Shown piece by piece: positions 1 to 11,987 of a DNA stretch of 64,000 bases (position 1 is its first letter; each line of letters starts with the position of its first letter). The notes under the pieces were generated by a model. It saw only the letters and a list, made by a program, of their open reading frames with translations, was not told where the DNA came from and searched no databases. Source of the stretch: Lonicera japonica (lineage: Eukaryota > Streptophyta > Magnoliopsida > Dipsacales > Caprifoliaceae). The DNA is taken from NCBI GenBank assembly GCA_021464415.1, contig CM038470.1, positions 5,530,394-5,594,393 of the forward strand, written 5' to 3'. Both the position numbers and the translations under genes were made by a program.

Positions 1-800
1 CAACTGAATCTCCGATAGCTGGTGGGGCCCACTTTATTTATGTGGGTCCGGTGCTCCAATTTAGGTGTCACATCGGCATTGAAGCACAGGTCGAAATCCG
101 ATAACATAATGTGACCGTCCTCACGGATCAGTATGTTTTCGGGTTTTAGATCTCTGTATACAATTCCAAGCGCGTGTAGGTATTCGAGTGCGACGAGTAC
201 TTCGGAGGCGAAGAACCTGACCGACTCCAGAGGCAGGCGGTAACGGGGTTGTTTGCGGAGCAAGGAATGGAGATCTCCGTTGGGGCAGTAATCGATGAGG
301 AGACACGTGTAATGTGATGCCTCGAGATGGGCGTAGAGCGTAGGGAGGAAAGGGTGGTCTAGGGTGGAAAGGATCCGGGCTTCTGTTTGAACGTGTGATA
401 GCTTTTTTTGCGTGAGGGCGTTTGTGTCGACGACTTTGAGGGCGAAGTTGGTGTGGTCGTTGTCGCGGAGGCGGCAGAGGAAGACCCGGCCGAGGTTGCC
501 AGAGCCGAGGTGGCGGAGGAGCTTGAGGTGGCGGAGGTGGAGGGTGCCGTCAGAGGAGAGGGTGGTGGCGGCGTTAATGGATGACCAATGAGGGTCGGAT
601 TGGCGGTGGGGGCGGTTGTGGACATTTGGAACGGTGGTGGTGGTGGAGAGGCGGGAGGGGTCGTTGAAGCTGAGAGTGAGGCTGCTGCGAGCAAGGCTGC
701 TACGGGCGCTGAAGGTGTGATCGGTGGCTGCGGAGGTGGTGCTGGTGAAGCTTAAGTCAAGGTCAGAGTACTCCGGTGGGTATATGGTATCTTCGTCCAT
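1..800 (-). CDS. WAG2-like: WAG1/WAG2-like AGC-VIII protein kinase, N-terminal part (partial at window edge)
   Basis: Reading the minus strand from the ATG at 798-800 gives 266 uninterrupted codons running off the window start. The N-terminus has the acidic start followed by SDLDLSFTST and a SARSSLARSS / LTLSFND block that I associate with plant WAG1/WAG2 kinases. The kinase domain begins near residue 92: glycine loop GSGNLG at 99-104, ATP-binding Lys in FALKV at 122, Glu140, catalytic YRDLKPEN at 215-222. The Mg-binding motif is DFD (235-237) instead of DFG, the hallmark of plant AGCVIII kinases. The window ends inside the insertion that separates DFD from the activation loop. Family knowledge: WAG/PINOID kinases phosphorylate PIN auxin carriers at the plasma membrane. 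No intron is seen in this part. WAG1 and WAG2 cannot be separated here. Confidence 0.9.
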   Translation of the reverse strand, partial: MDEDTIYPPEYSDLDLSFTSTTSAATDHTFSARSSLARSSLTLSFNDPSRLSTTTTVPNVHNRPHRQSDPHWSSINAATTLSSDGTLHLRHLKLLRHLGSGNLGRVFLCRLRDNDHTNFALKVVDTNALTQKKLSHVQTEARILSTLDHPFLPTLYAHLEASHYTCLLIDYCPNGDLHSLLRKQPRYRLPLESVRFFASEVLVALEYLHALGIVYRDLKPENILIREDGHIMLSDFDLCFNADVTPKLEHRTHINKVGPTSYRRFS

Positions 801-1960
801 TGGTAATTGGATGAAGTTTTTGGAGGCTGAGGTTTGATTATATATAAAGCCGAATCAAACTGAGAGGGATAGAAAGAAGGGTGGGGGCTGGTCGTCGTTA
901 TTAACATATCTGTCTGGTTGACCAAATTAAATTAGACATGGGAATAAGGCCATCTCCGATCTATGGGTATTATTGGAGTGTAAATATGGCATAATACTAT
1001 ACATATTTGAAATTGAATTGCATAGCCTAAGGTATAATTAAGCCACGTCAGCACCTCACGCCATACTGATTGTTGCGCATGCCACGTCATCACCATCTCT
1101 GCAAAATTGAAATTAGCCCCGACATTTAGAGCAAGACGATAAGATAGACTGAATGTCGTGGGAAAGATATGCTAAGTGTATAGTAGCTTTACTATTTTTC
1201 TACCATTTTACATTACAATACTAACATTTATCTAATCGAGTGCGCCCACAAAAATGTCAAATATATCTTATTAACATATGAAGGAGATGCAGAGGTAACT
1301 AACTAGTTGGTTAAGGAGTTGGTTGACCCAACGTACTATATTTAATGTAATAATACTCTTTGGGTCATTATTCAATGTTTAATTATAAATTTTAGCATTT
1401 AAGCATTTACATGAGGAGTTGTGAAATTTAGACAAGGTTATCGTAAAATGAGCACTACATTTAGGTCTTGCTTGCTCTACGAAAAGAAAATCAATTCTTT
1501 TATTTTTCTCGTGCAAGTGAGAAACTAAATTTTCTATCAAATTTTTTTTTTGTGTTTGGTAAAGTATAAAAAGTATTTAAGTAAGGTATTATTGTCCAAA
1601 ATTTTTATAATAAATGTTTGAAAATCACATGAAAAAAATCTATCTCATGAGTTTTGAAAGGAATTGTTTTACCCCCTACTTTCCCTTTTGATAGGAAAGT
1701 GTTTCCAGAATTTGTGCTTACCAAACAAAAGAAAAGCAATACTTGTCTTTCTTGAGTTCTCAAATTCGTAAATCAAACGAGGTATTACGGTCATCCTATA
1801 CTTCTTCAAATTGGTCTCGAGTAGATTTGTTAGAGCATTACCACTTGATATGTTAAATGGCCAAATTTAGCATACTCCAACTTACATCACAGAAACTTTT
1901 ATGATAAATATTAGGCTTGTATGGTATAAAATGAGTAAACTTACAATGCTCCCAAATTTT
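801..1960. other. Upstream region of the WAG-like gene, no gene seen
   Basis: On the minus strand a TATATA-type run sits at 838-846, only about 40 bp before the WAG ATG, so it may or may not be the TATA box. Two identical GCCACGTCA motifs (1042-1050 and 1081-1089) resemble bZIP-binding ACGT elements; this is inference only. The rest is AT-rich with no coding signal on either strand. Confidence 0.35.
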
Positions 1961-2243
1961 ACTCATACGATTTTTCTCATGTCATCCATACGGGTTTAGC
2001 TCACTCGTATGGAATTAAAAAAAAATATTCATACGAGTGAAACGTACTCGTATGGCACTATATGTATATAATTTTTCATTCTTCATTTTATCTCACAAAA
2101 AAAGAAAAAATAATAAATATTCATACGAGTAAATCACACTTATATGAGCTCATACGAGTGTTCATCAATCGTATGAAGCATTTCTTCATTTTTTTTTCTT
2201 TTTTTTTAAGTTCAAAATTGATACGAGCGAAGAACACTCGTAT
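1961..2243. repeat. Array of short inverted CATACGAGTG motifs
   Basis: The 10-bp word CATACGAGTG, its reverse complement CACTCGTATG, or one-base variants recur about nine times in under 300 bp. Clear copies lie at 1963, 2002-2011, 2030-2039, 2045-2054, 2122-2130, 2151-2160, 2168-2176, 2220-2229 and 2235-2243, in both orientations, so neighbouring copies can pair into hairpins. The reading frame across it (2062-2358) is low-complexity and not a credible protein. Confidence 0.7.
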
Positions 2244-2721
2244 AGCTATATTTTATACTCTACCCGGTGTATCTTCTCTCAAAACTTCATTAATATTTAC
2301 AAATTTCATTCTAAATTTTAATAATCACACGGTGGATACTCTTAAACAAGTCATGTGATACATCCTAGTTTTTGAAGAATGTACCCTCTCTAAGTATTCT
2401 TTGATAATGACTGGGACAGTGATGTGTTTAATAATTTTTTTGTTTTTTTTAACAAGTGATGTGTTTAATATTAATCGTTTCATTTCTCATGCAAAGACTA
2501 TAATTCTCGTGCACGAAAATAATTAGTAAATATTTATTTACGTGATTTGAATTTGTTACATAATTATATAATGTCATTATTCAATATGTAGTATCGTGTC
2601 ATCTTAAAAATTATGTAATAATTATTATTACTTAAAAAAATGAGATTATTTTATCATAAGCTAGTTGTAGAAGATAATATAGTGAGAAAGCTATTTTATT
2701 TTTTTCATTAGATATTAATTA

Positions 2722-2752
<31 letters not shown>

Positions 2753-3915
2753 TATGTGACGTTATACTAAACGAATGATTAATACATGGAAAATGCATTT
2801 TTTATTTACAAATTTTATCACATTTTCTTACCGGATGTTTTGTTGTATCTTATAAATGTACAACTCATATAATGTACCTGATAAGAATATGTGATAAAAT
2901 TTGTATGTAAATATAGCTAGCATTGCTCTTAATATAAATTTATTCTATTCAGCTATTTTTATCCTAATCCTATATTATATTACGAGTATTAATTTGGACC
3001 TCTTTTATCTTGTGTATATATCAGTGGGATTGTTATATATCTTTTGACTAGAGTTTTGAAATATATACTTAAAAATGGGGTAAGCAGCGAAGGTTCTGAG
3101 AATTGGCGAGTAGCAAAAGTAGTGAATGAGAGAGAAGCACTATAGAAGCTGCGTTAACATTGGATACTGTAAATTGTTTCTTGTGTCATATGACTCATAT
3201 TATATCAACATAGCAATTAATATATTTCAATAATGGTGACTGTTTTCCTACTCGACCTTAGCTTTCAACTATTTGAGTTTTCCATCCCCCTCTGTAATTC
3301 CCGTGGTCTGCCCTTTGGTTGAAATTATTGCCTGTTGTAATTCATGTTACAACCAATCAGGACCCCTCTGATTTTGCTCGAAATTATTACTACATAAATG
3401 CAATTTGCGCAAAACAAGACTTATGCATTTATTTCTCTCTTGTACGTGTTTTTGCCAAATATAACACAAAAATTAACATAGATAGATTTTGAATGAATCT
3501 CATTTTTCTCTTCGTTTTCTCGTAGTCGAAGGTATACCAACGCATGACGCATGGTTGTATAAAAAATATAGTTGTTAGATAAAATTTGTAAGAATTTTTA
3601 CTAAAGCACTTTTTTTATTTGTATTTTGATAACATAGGTAATACTTTGAAGAATCACTTTAAAGAATGTATCTTTTATGAACGTCTTCAAATTTTAATAA
3701 AAGTAATAATAATTTATTAAAAATAACTTACACCTCTCTTAAAAGAAATAAAAATAAAGAAAATTGTAGTTTTAAACTCCGTTTGATTGCAAAGATGGAA
3801 GATGAAAATAAATTTAGTTAGTTTGTGTGAAAAAATAAAAAATAAGGTGAGAGATGCTACTCATTTTATGAGTATATATCTTCCATCCTTCAATATTTTT
3901 GGTGAAAAATTTTTA
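2244..3915. other. AT-rich intergenic DNA with a (GT)n(AT)n microsatellite
   Basis: A GT repeat passing into AT lies at 2722-2752. Otherwise I see only AT-rich DNA with no open frame resembling a known protein and no TIR pair. Confidence 0.5.
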
Positions 3916-3923
3916 CTCAACAC

Positions 3924-4756
3924 TAGTGGCGGAGTCAGGAATTTTGTTTAGGGGGGCCAAGCTAATAACACAACAATCTTTTTTGCATATACTATTTGGA
4001 GTAGTAGAATCAACATTCGGAGCGAAAGAACATATATTTGACGGAGTGGACTTTACATTTAGAATAGAACTCGAACCAACATTTCGAGAAATAGAATTTA
4101 CTCCTACTTTACTAAAATGTTTCTCCATTCGGTTTTTGAAAAATTTAAAATAATATACTAAAATTAATTATATATTTATCAACTCAATATTCAACCTACT
4201 ATAACCAACAAACACATATATTAATCTCAATATTAATTTATCAAATAATAATCTAATAAGCAAATCAACCTCAATAATCAAATTTAATATTAATATTTAA
4301 CAATTTAAGAAACAAATCAACATTAAAACACCTAAATCTTAATATTCAAAATAAAAAATATATATATAGTATAAGATTATAAGAAAGAAATCTAACCCTA
4401 GAGGCTAAAAGCCAAAAAACAAAAAAAAAGTGCGGAGTGCAAAGTGCAAAAAAGAGCTAGAACAAATAAATAACAAAAATGGAAAGAGGAAAGAGGAGTA
4501 AACAAAAAACATAATTAACTGCTTGCCCTTCTAATTAGGAACTATGCACAGATTTATTTACAAAACCCCTCCCCTGAATTTATACAATCCATTACGCATG
4601 CACTCCTCGCCCGCTTTGCCCACTGAACAATTTTAATTACACAAACAACCCTTAACCTTCTTACTATCACACAAAGACACAAATACTTTGCAAAAAATTG
4701 CCAAAAATCCAGATGGGGCCATGGCTCCACCTGGTCCCTACATGGTTCCGCCCCTG
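3924..4756. mobile_element. Non-autonomous hAT-type element (CAGGGGCGGA family) with 8-bp TSD
   Basis: The 833-bp element starts TAGTGGCGGA and ends TCCGCCCCTG, an imperfect inverted pair. It is flanked by CTCAACAC (3916-3923) and CTCACCAC (4757-4764), an 8-bp duplication with one mismatch, as expected for hAT transposons. The inside is A-rich and has no transposase; the frames at 3899-4153 and 3913-4128 are not coding. The same end sequence recurs in the elements at 6545-7661 and 35774-36356. Confidence 0.8.
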
Positions 4757-4764
4757 CTCACCAC

Positions 4765-6211
4765 CAAGTAAAGAAAAAAAATTCATGGAAAAACTTAAAA
4801 ATCAAAAGGAGATCACTTCTATCACTTAACTTATTTTCTATCTTTTCACTAAAACTAATTTAATTTATTTTCCTTTTCTACCTTACAATCAAATGGAGCC
4901 TTAATATTCGAAGTGAGATTCCCACTCTACATTGACAATTCTCTCCCTTCAAAAAGTAGAAAGACGTGAAAGATTTGAAGTGCCCCTTAAAGCCTTCAAA
5001 ATTGACATGGCTCTTGAACTACCTTTCTATGTAGGATCCTTTTGGAAATGCACTTACCATCAGGTCATTTGACCAGTGATGCTAGCTAGATCAACCATGT
5101 GCAGAGCAAAGGAACATTTCTTTTGTGTTTACTAATCATGTTAACACGATAGCCCGGCGCGGTGGATTAGTCCAGATCATATATGAAAAAGGTGTTTTTC
5201 CCATCTTGAGATTATTCGTGTTCGAGTTTTTCTAACAAAACTAATATATAAATATATATTTATATAGAGAATATTTCTTATAAGAATTAAGTTTAAGAAC
5301 AATTTCGTCCGTATTGAGATTTTTCACAAAATTTAATAGCAATGATCAAATTGTATTAAAAAATAATCGGAAAGTAGGGATTAAATAAAAAAATGATATA
5401 TATGTATATGTGTGCGTGCATTTCTTAACACACACACACATATATATATAAAGAAGCGAGATAGTAGATACTTTCTACAATAGATTATGGTGGATACCTC
5501 TCTAATTTTGCACATTCTTGTTATATTTAGGGGTAATGATTCTTTAAATATTGTTATATTAATTATGATTAATATAATAAACACTTGATATTCTTACTAA
5601 GTTGTGGTTAATAATGGTGTGATGTAACTTATTATGATATACATGCACACACTATAGTAAATACTCTGTATTACTTAAAAAAATTAAAATATATAATTTC
5701 AGTTATGAAAAAAATTCTCAAATTAAACAATTGAGTTTTTAAACATCTTGTAAACATAACTAAAATGTTAAAATCAACATCTCGAAACCTAAAAATGTGT
5801 TAATTTAAAGAAGTATTCACCATTGTGTATAGTGAAAAGTACATACCATTTCACTACTCTCTCTCTCTATATATATATATATCAATTTTTTATTTAACCT
5901 ACTTTCTGGTAAATTTTTTGATAAAATATGATGAAGTCGATTTACTAATCATGGAGATCATCTCTACTAACTTTTATTAAAAAATATATATATATCACAC
6001 ATTTATTCCATCAAAAGTCTCAATTAAACTTTGTTCTTGTGATAAATTTCCCTACATTTGATCCTACGATAGCTCATAAATTAACTCGTTTGATAGCTTT
6101 GCATGTTCTAGCTGGTTGTGTAACTTTTTTTTTTCTTGGCTGGTGACATTCTGAACAACAATGGATTTTCTAACATTTGGCCCTTCCGCTTACAATACGT
6201 AATACTAGTCG

Positions 6212-6247
<36 letters not shown>

Positions 6248-6536
6248 TAGTTTTCTAACATGTGCGATGCATTGGCATATTTATAATTATATATATATAT
6301 TATTAGATAGACTCTAAATTAGATATATAGAATTATTATTTTCATTTGTAGAAGTTTCACAGAAACAACGAAAAGAGATTGAATGACTGTTACTAAATAA
6401 TAGCATTAAAAATTTAGTGCAGGACTCATGTAAAAAATATATATATTAAAGCCTTGTTAAAATTTAATAGTATATACATAAATATAATGCAATAAATATA
6501 AATATACATGGAAGCTAAATATAAATAGTATATATA
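4765..6536. other. AT-rich intergenic DNA with an (ATT)n microsatellite and a possible SINE relic
   Basis: An ATT repeat lies at 6213-6245. Around 5150-5235 a short GC-richer stretch (GCCCGGCGCGGTGG, then GTGTTCGAGTTT about 60 bp on) loosely recalls the pol III box A/box B layout of a tRNA-derived SINE. It is too degenerate to call. No genes are seen. Confidence 0.3.
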
Positions 6537-6544
6537 TATAAGGG

Positions 6545-7661
6545 CAGTGGCGTAGCCAAGAATTTTAGTCCGGGGGTGCACAATTTGAATAAACTCAAAG
6601 TCCAAATAATAATAATATAAATATGGAGTTCTTACATCAACAAAAGTACTAAAATAAAGAAATTACCTACAACAATCCTCTCCGAGATTTCATATTTTGA
6701 AATCGTTGAATGACAACTTCATTATCGATATACTTGAGTACATCTTTCTCGATATAAGCCACCAAACAATTAACTAAATAATCTAATAATATAAAATTAA
6801 ATCAATATATAATTAACTAAATCAATTAAACAATTAATATACAATATAATCAATTAAATCAACCCTACACTACTATACAAAAAAAAAATCAGCCCTATTA
6901 ATTTATTAAACCTAAATCAAATATAAAATTAGCCTAGACAAAAAAAATTGTGAAAAATATAAAATTAGGCCACAATTAATTTCACACATATACAATCATA
7001 TAGACAGCCACAACTAATTTCACAAAGGATTTACCAATTCAAACATCCGGAAAACCGAGAGAAATAGCATACGTTTCGCACATTTAAAAATTACTAAATG
7101 TATATCCTCTCCAAATCAGCCCTATTCATTTGCACAACATATCCTCTCCAAATTACTAAATGTATATTAATAAAGTTTGGCACATTTAAAAATTAAAACT
7201 AAATGTAAAAGGAAAAAAAAAGGAAATAGATCTGAACCTCTGCAGACTGCAGTGCTGTCCGCCTGTCCTGTAGCTACGCGAGTGCCGAGTGCCTTGGTTA
7301 CCGCCCGCCGGTCTTTGTCTCAACTACGCAGCTGTGTGTGAGCCGTGGAGAGCAGTAGAAAAAAAAAGATAAAGAGGAGAAAATCGCACTCAAACGGAGC
7401 AAGGAGATGGGCAGGAGCAGGAAGTAAAAAAGGGGTATTGAGGCTAATTGAAATCTCACGGTTCTGTTTGATGCACTCCTCCTTTTAGGTATATACTAAT
7501 TCCCAAAAGCCCCCTAAGTTTTATTACAGTTACACACCCTTAACTCTAAATTTATGCACATAAGTCCCTATATTTTTTTTATTTTTTATTTTTTAAAAAA
7601 AAATGCCAAAATCGCCGGGGGTGCACGCGCACTCCCTCGCCACACTGTAGCTACGCCCCTG
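6545..7661. mobile_element. Non-autonomous hAT-type element with perfect 8-bp TSD
   Basis: The 1,117-bp element begins CAGTGGCGTAGCCA and ends TGTAGCTACGCCCCTG, which are inverted copies of each other. The flanking octamer TATAAGGG is identical on both sides (6537-6544 and 7662-7669). A GC-rich subterminal block lies at 7240-7345. No transposase frame survives. Same end family as 3924-4756 and 35774-36356, but the unmutated TSD suggests a younger insertion. Confidence 0.9.
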
Positions 7662-7953
7662 TATAAGGGTCATGTTAACATGTACCATAAGGGCAACTGC
7701 TATATACTTATAAATAAAAAAAATTAAATTATAACATGCATTAAATTAGATACCGATTATCATGCGAAATTGTATTCTCATTCATAGTATGGTTAAGATG
7801 TGCCCTAACGGTACATATTATCATTTTCTTATATATAAATATAATTACACATGGCAACTAAAAAAGCCTTGTTAACATTTAGGGGCAATTAAAAAAAATG
7901 GCTTATTAGAGAAAGATTTTCACACTAAAGCTAAGGAATATTTTTTTTTAAAT

Positions 7954-8470
7954 AAAGGGCCTATTTTTTATTTTATTGATAATATGACATGTGTCTTTTT
8001 TTTCATTATAAAATGACATCCCAACCCTTAAAATAAACTAAAAAAATACCAATATGCATTAAAATATGGACTGCAATATAAACTTTGCAGTCCATATTTC
8101 ACTGCAATATGAACTTTGCAGTCCATATATTCACTGCAATGTGAACTTTGCAGTCGATATTTTTAGTGCAAAGTTCATATTGCAGTCCATATTTTACTGC
8201 AATGTGAACTTTGCAGTCCATATTTTTAGTGCAAACTTCATATTGAAGTCCATATTTCACTGCAATATGAACTTTGCAGTCCATATTTCACTGCAATATG
8301 AACTTTGCAGTTCATATTTTTTGTGTAAATTTCATAAAAATGGGTAATTTAGGTAATACATAATATGTTTTTATTAATTAAATGATATTTAAATTTATTC
8401 AAATACATTCATTTAAAATATAAAACAAAATAGGCCTCTTACACTAATTACCAATTAAAAATAGGCCCTT
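7954..8470. mobile_element. Possible small inverted-repeat element carrying a palindromic array
   Basis: AAAGGGCCTATTTTTTA at 7954-7970 is matched inversely by TTAAAAATAGGCCCTT at 8455-8470. They could be the ends of a MITE-like unit of about 0.5 kb that encloses the palindromic array. I could not find a convincing TSD. Confidence 0.35.
8066..8325. repeat. Minisatellite of about 31-bp palindromic units, some inverted
   Basis: About eight units share the core CTGCAATATGAACTTTGCAG followed by TCCATATTT. Each core is itself an imperfect palindrome (CTGCAA...TTTGCAG). Two units (near 8167-8187 and 8229-8249) carry the core in the opposite orientation. This symmetry leaves open frames on both strands (8066-8347 + and 8099-8284 -) that read as repeats of the same peptide; I regard them as by-products, not genes. 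Confidence 0.85.
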
Positions 8471-9687
8471 CTTTCAAAAAAATATTATTCATTGGATTTT
8501 TGGTAAAAATCAATGTATAATAAGCCCTTCTACCTAATTTATAGTAACATTTAATACAATAAATTCTTTTAATGCAATAAATATAATTAAACGTGGCAGC
8601 TAAAGAGCCTTGTTAATGCAATAATTTTTTTTTATTCCTCTCATTATATATATATACTATTAGATAATAATATTATAATAAATAATATAAATTATTAAGA
8701 TAATTAATATAGCAATTATTAAGATAGATAGTATTAAGTATGTTATTATTATGGTAGTTATTATAATAATTAATCAAAGAGAGAGTGTTCCTCTGTAATA
8801 TTATAATAATATATAATTATTATTGAACTATAAAGTTATTGGCTTTAATTGTGGGCATTTAATGTTATTTGTTTAATAATATTTATTTTTGATCTACTAT
8901 ATACTCTAAAATAACAATTTTCCCGTCTTAAAAATTGCAGACCTAAACAACATTAAAGAACATGTTCAAAGTTAGTAGAACCCCAAAGCATACTATAAAC
9001 CACCCATATAGACTTTATTCTAATTCATTCCCACCATTTACTTTTCAGTTTTCACCGTTGGGACCTAATCTACCTGCGCTCTTAATTTGGAAAAAGGAAC
9101 AAAATAAAATAACAAAGAAAGAAAAGTGTACTTGACCAAATAGAATATATAGGGTCACCAATATTAAAAGAAGAATTAAGTTCACCAATATTAATGGTCA
9201 TTGAGGTAGCGCAACCTACCGCTACCAAAGTTGCCAATGCGTCAATGCTAAATAACGAAGCAAAAACAAGCTGTATTTTATTTCTCCTCCCCAATATAAA
9301 TAATAGTACAAATTATAAGATTGAGGGAAAACGCCTAATAACACTTAATTAGACAACTTAATCAAATAACATAATTCATATATATTCTATCTATACTATA
9401 TAAAGTCAAAGACTTTAACTTTACCTATATTATTCTACAAAAGAATTTCATAAAAAAAATGTCGACAGCAAAAACTGACTCTTGCCCATAAGCATTATTC
9501 ATTCAAATCTACTAAACCATCCTTCAATTTTACTTAAACTTTTTTAATAAAAATTTATATATCCAAATATTATATGCATTATGTGTAAAGATAGTCTAAC
9601 TAAAGTAAGTAAACACTTACCTATTTTCTATGCATATATAAGACTGTATACGTAATACTGAATTGAAACTTCTTGTTAATTAATTAA
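8471..9687. other. AT-rich intergenic DNA with a possible Helitron 5' end
   Basis: No gene is seen. TCTATACTATATAAAG at 9390-9405, preceded by A, matches the usual 5' terminus of plant Helitrons. No matching 3' hairpin and CTRR end was found, so this is only a candidate end. Confidence 0.3.
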
Positions 9688-9819
9688 GGGTGATTTTAAA
9701 TGCACTCACTAAATTAAGCCTCTCACCCCACTTAAAAAAATTTACATTAAATAATTTTTACCTAAAATAGCTTAATTGAAATCTGTAAACCCACCCCATC
9801 AAAATATCCCACGCTGCCG

Positions 9820-10028
9820 CTGTTTCACCCGAGCGAGCATAAAACCCCTTCTTCTCTTATTATTCTCGTATTCTTTCATCCCATTCTTCTTTTATTCTTC
9901 TCTCAATCTGCAGCCAAACTAATTCTTCTCTCAATCTGCAGCCAAACTAATTCTGACTCTTTCATCCCATCTGCTGTGAAACTATTTTGAAGAAGATTGA
10001 GGAATATGATTTCGTCTCTCACTTCAAC
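9820..10028 (+). promoter_or_regulatory. Promoter-like leader and possible first exon inside the TIR element
   Basis: A TATA-like GCATAAAACCCC near 9837 is followed by a pyrimidine-rich leader in which about 28 bp containing CTCAATCTGCAGCC is repeated in tandem (about 9895-9950). An ATG at 10006 opens MISSLTST and then reaches a GTATGT donor-like site. This looks like the start of the element's own gene, but no link to the exons at 14.4 kb can be shown. Confidence 0.3.
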
Positions 10029-10362
10029 AGTATGTAAATTTTCTTCATTAATTCTATTTGTTTTGATGAAGTGCATCATTTATTGTCGTAATCTATATTT
10101 CTCTTTGGTTAATTTTCATGAATTAGGCATAAGCTTACTGAACTTTACTTTGTTAATTTCTTGTTATGTGTTTGTTTAGGGTGTGTTTTACAGAGAAATC
10201 TGCAGAGAAATATATGTAGGGGATCTCTAGAGAAATATGCAGAGAATTTGTTAATCATTAGTTAATTTCTTGTTATGAATTAGGCATCTGCAGAGAAATT
10301 TGCTGAGTGTTGTAGCTTGTTGTATAGAAGATTTTCAGGAAAGTCTATGTAAGGGATGATTA

Positions 10363-10599
10363 TGACAAGGTTGTTAGAAACTGAAGACTAAAAGAATACT
10401 AGAAATCAACAACTTAAAACAAACTGGATGATTGACTTGAAAACAAAAGCAGAAGCCCTTGGCTTATAAAGCTTTACAAGACTTAATTGAATGAGTAAAA
10501 ATAGCCCACAATAGCTTAACTAATACTATGTGATAATTGAAACAAAGAAAATGTCAAACAAGTAATAACTACCCTAATAAAAGGGATATTATTCTAACA
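10363..10599 (-). repeat. 3' LTR of the Copia fragment (approximate)
   Basis: On the minus strand the sequence begins TGTTAGAATAATATCCC, a typical Copia LTR start, and ends CAACCTTGTCA at 10363, directly downstream of the Copia RNase H remnant. A purine-rich run (AAGGGAAGGAATGAAGAG) lies about 40 bp before the chosen start, so the LTR may begin slightly upstream of it, near 10640. No 5' LTR is present. Confidence 0.5.
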
Positions 10600-11700
10600 T
10601 AAAGGATGATAAACAGAAAAATCTAAAAATAAGGCACTACTCTTCATTCCTTCCCTTAAACTAACTGATGTATAAGCAATTAGTTTACTTCAGACATCAC
10701 ACACACTCCTAACTGATCTCGAAGTTTCAAGTACGCCTCCAGCTTGTGTGGTTTTGTCATCAAGTCTGCTACTTGATCATTGGTTCCACAATGGACTAGC
10801 TCAACTACTCCATCTCGAGTTAAATCTATCAGAAAATAAAAACGCACATCAATGTGTTTACTGCGGCCATGCATTATAAGGTTCTTTGAGAGTTGATGGT
10901 TGAGCTATTATCACAGATCACAGTAGTCAGTCATTTTGTGAATGACTTAAATTTTCTAAAACTCTCCTCATCCACACTGCTTGACAAGCACAAGCTGCTA
11001 CTGCCACGAACTCAGCTTCTGTTGTTAAAAGTGTGACAATAGGCTGTTTCTTTGAACTCCATGCTACTGCTCCTCCACTCAGCAAAAACATATACCCGAA
11101 TGTGCTTTTTCTATCTTTTAAATCTCCTTCATAATCACTGCCAGTGAAAGCCACCAACTCCTTATTTCCTCTCTTCTTATAAAAGATTCCATGATCAGCA
11201 GTCCCCTTCAAGTATCTTAGAGCTCTTTTTGCAATTTACAAGTGAAGCTCTGTTGGTCTTGCCATGAACCTGCTTAATAAGCTCACAACAAACATCATAT
11301 CCGGCCTAGTTGTAGTGATATACATAAGACTACCTACTATCTGCTTGAAATAGGTTCCATCAATTCTAATGCATGATTCGTCTTTACTAACCTTGAGACC
11401 AGGTACAATTGAATTCAACACTAAATTACTTCCTTCCATTCCAAAGCGCTTCAACATTTCTAAAGCATACTTTCTCTGGCCCACATATATCCCATCTATT
11501 ATCTGTAACACTTCTATTCCCAAAAAAAAATTTGTTTTTCCCAAATCAGTCATATCAAATACCTTCATCATTGACTCCTTAATATTGTTTCTAATTTGTA
11601 CAAATCAAGCTATAATTTTCAATGTAATTGTCTGTTCCTATTACTTACAATGTCAATTGCAGCCACTCATGACCTGTTGCCTCTGTTAGCAAATCTTGTG
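10600..11700 (-). pseudogene. Ty1/Copia polyprotein remnant: end of reverse transcriptase plus RNase H
   Basis: Three minus-strand segments give the C-terminal end of a Copia polyprotein. 11571-11236 matches the region after the YVDD box (MKVFDMTDLG, FFLGIEV, GSLMYITTTRPD). 11211-10927 is RNase H (SDYEGD, STFGYMFLLSGGAVAWSSKKQ, TTEAEF). 10874-10680 is its tail (KHIDVRF, ADLMTK). A stop separates the first two (a likely CAA to TAA change) and a frameshift separates the last two. Everything upstream, including gag, integrase and the YVDD catalytic core, is missing, so the copy is dead and 5'-truncated. It lies inside the TIR element, so it came later. Confidence 0.88.
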
Positions 11701-11987
11701 GATTGAAATTCATGAATTTTTATTTCCTTTCTAATTTTTCTTGGAAGGAAACTGGTAATAACTGCATTATAATAGTTAGTTTTTATAATATATGCAAAGA
11801 ATAATTGTCATCTATTACACAAATCATTGTTGTTATCAGATCACCAGAGAATTAATGTTCAATATTGGCTGCATCTGTATGTGTGCTCAATTCCTAAAGA
11901 TACTAATATACAACCCCTTCCCTTAACTGCTTTCTCAACAATCAACACCCATCCCCTTCATCAAATTAACTTATTTAGTTCCCCTGG

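Noticed and set aside
359..694. Ser/Thr/Pro-rich 111-codon frame on the minus strand
   Set aside because: It is a shifted frame inside the WAG-like kinase coding region; the correct frame carries the conserved kinase motifs.
3899..4153. Paired plus and minus frames near 3.9-4.1 kb
   Set aside because: They cover the end of a non-autonomous hAT element and show no transposase motif.
5150..5235. Possible tRNA or tRNA-derived SINE
   Set aside because: Box A and box B resemblance is weak and no cloverleaf, poly-A tail or TSD could be traced.
8066..8325. CRISPR-like array
   Set aside because: Units are contiguous with no unique spacers, the DNA is plant nuclear, and no Cas genes are present.
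8066..8347. Overlapping open frames on both strands reading as peptide repeats
   Set aside because: They arise from the palindromic units; no start context, no family, and both strands give the same pattern.
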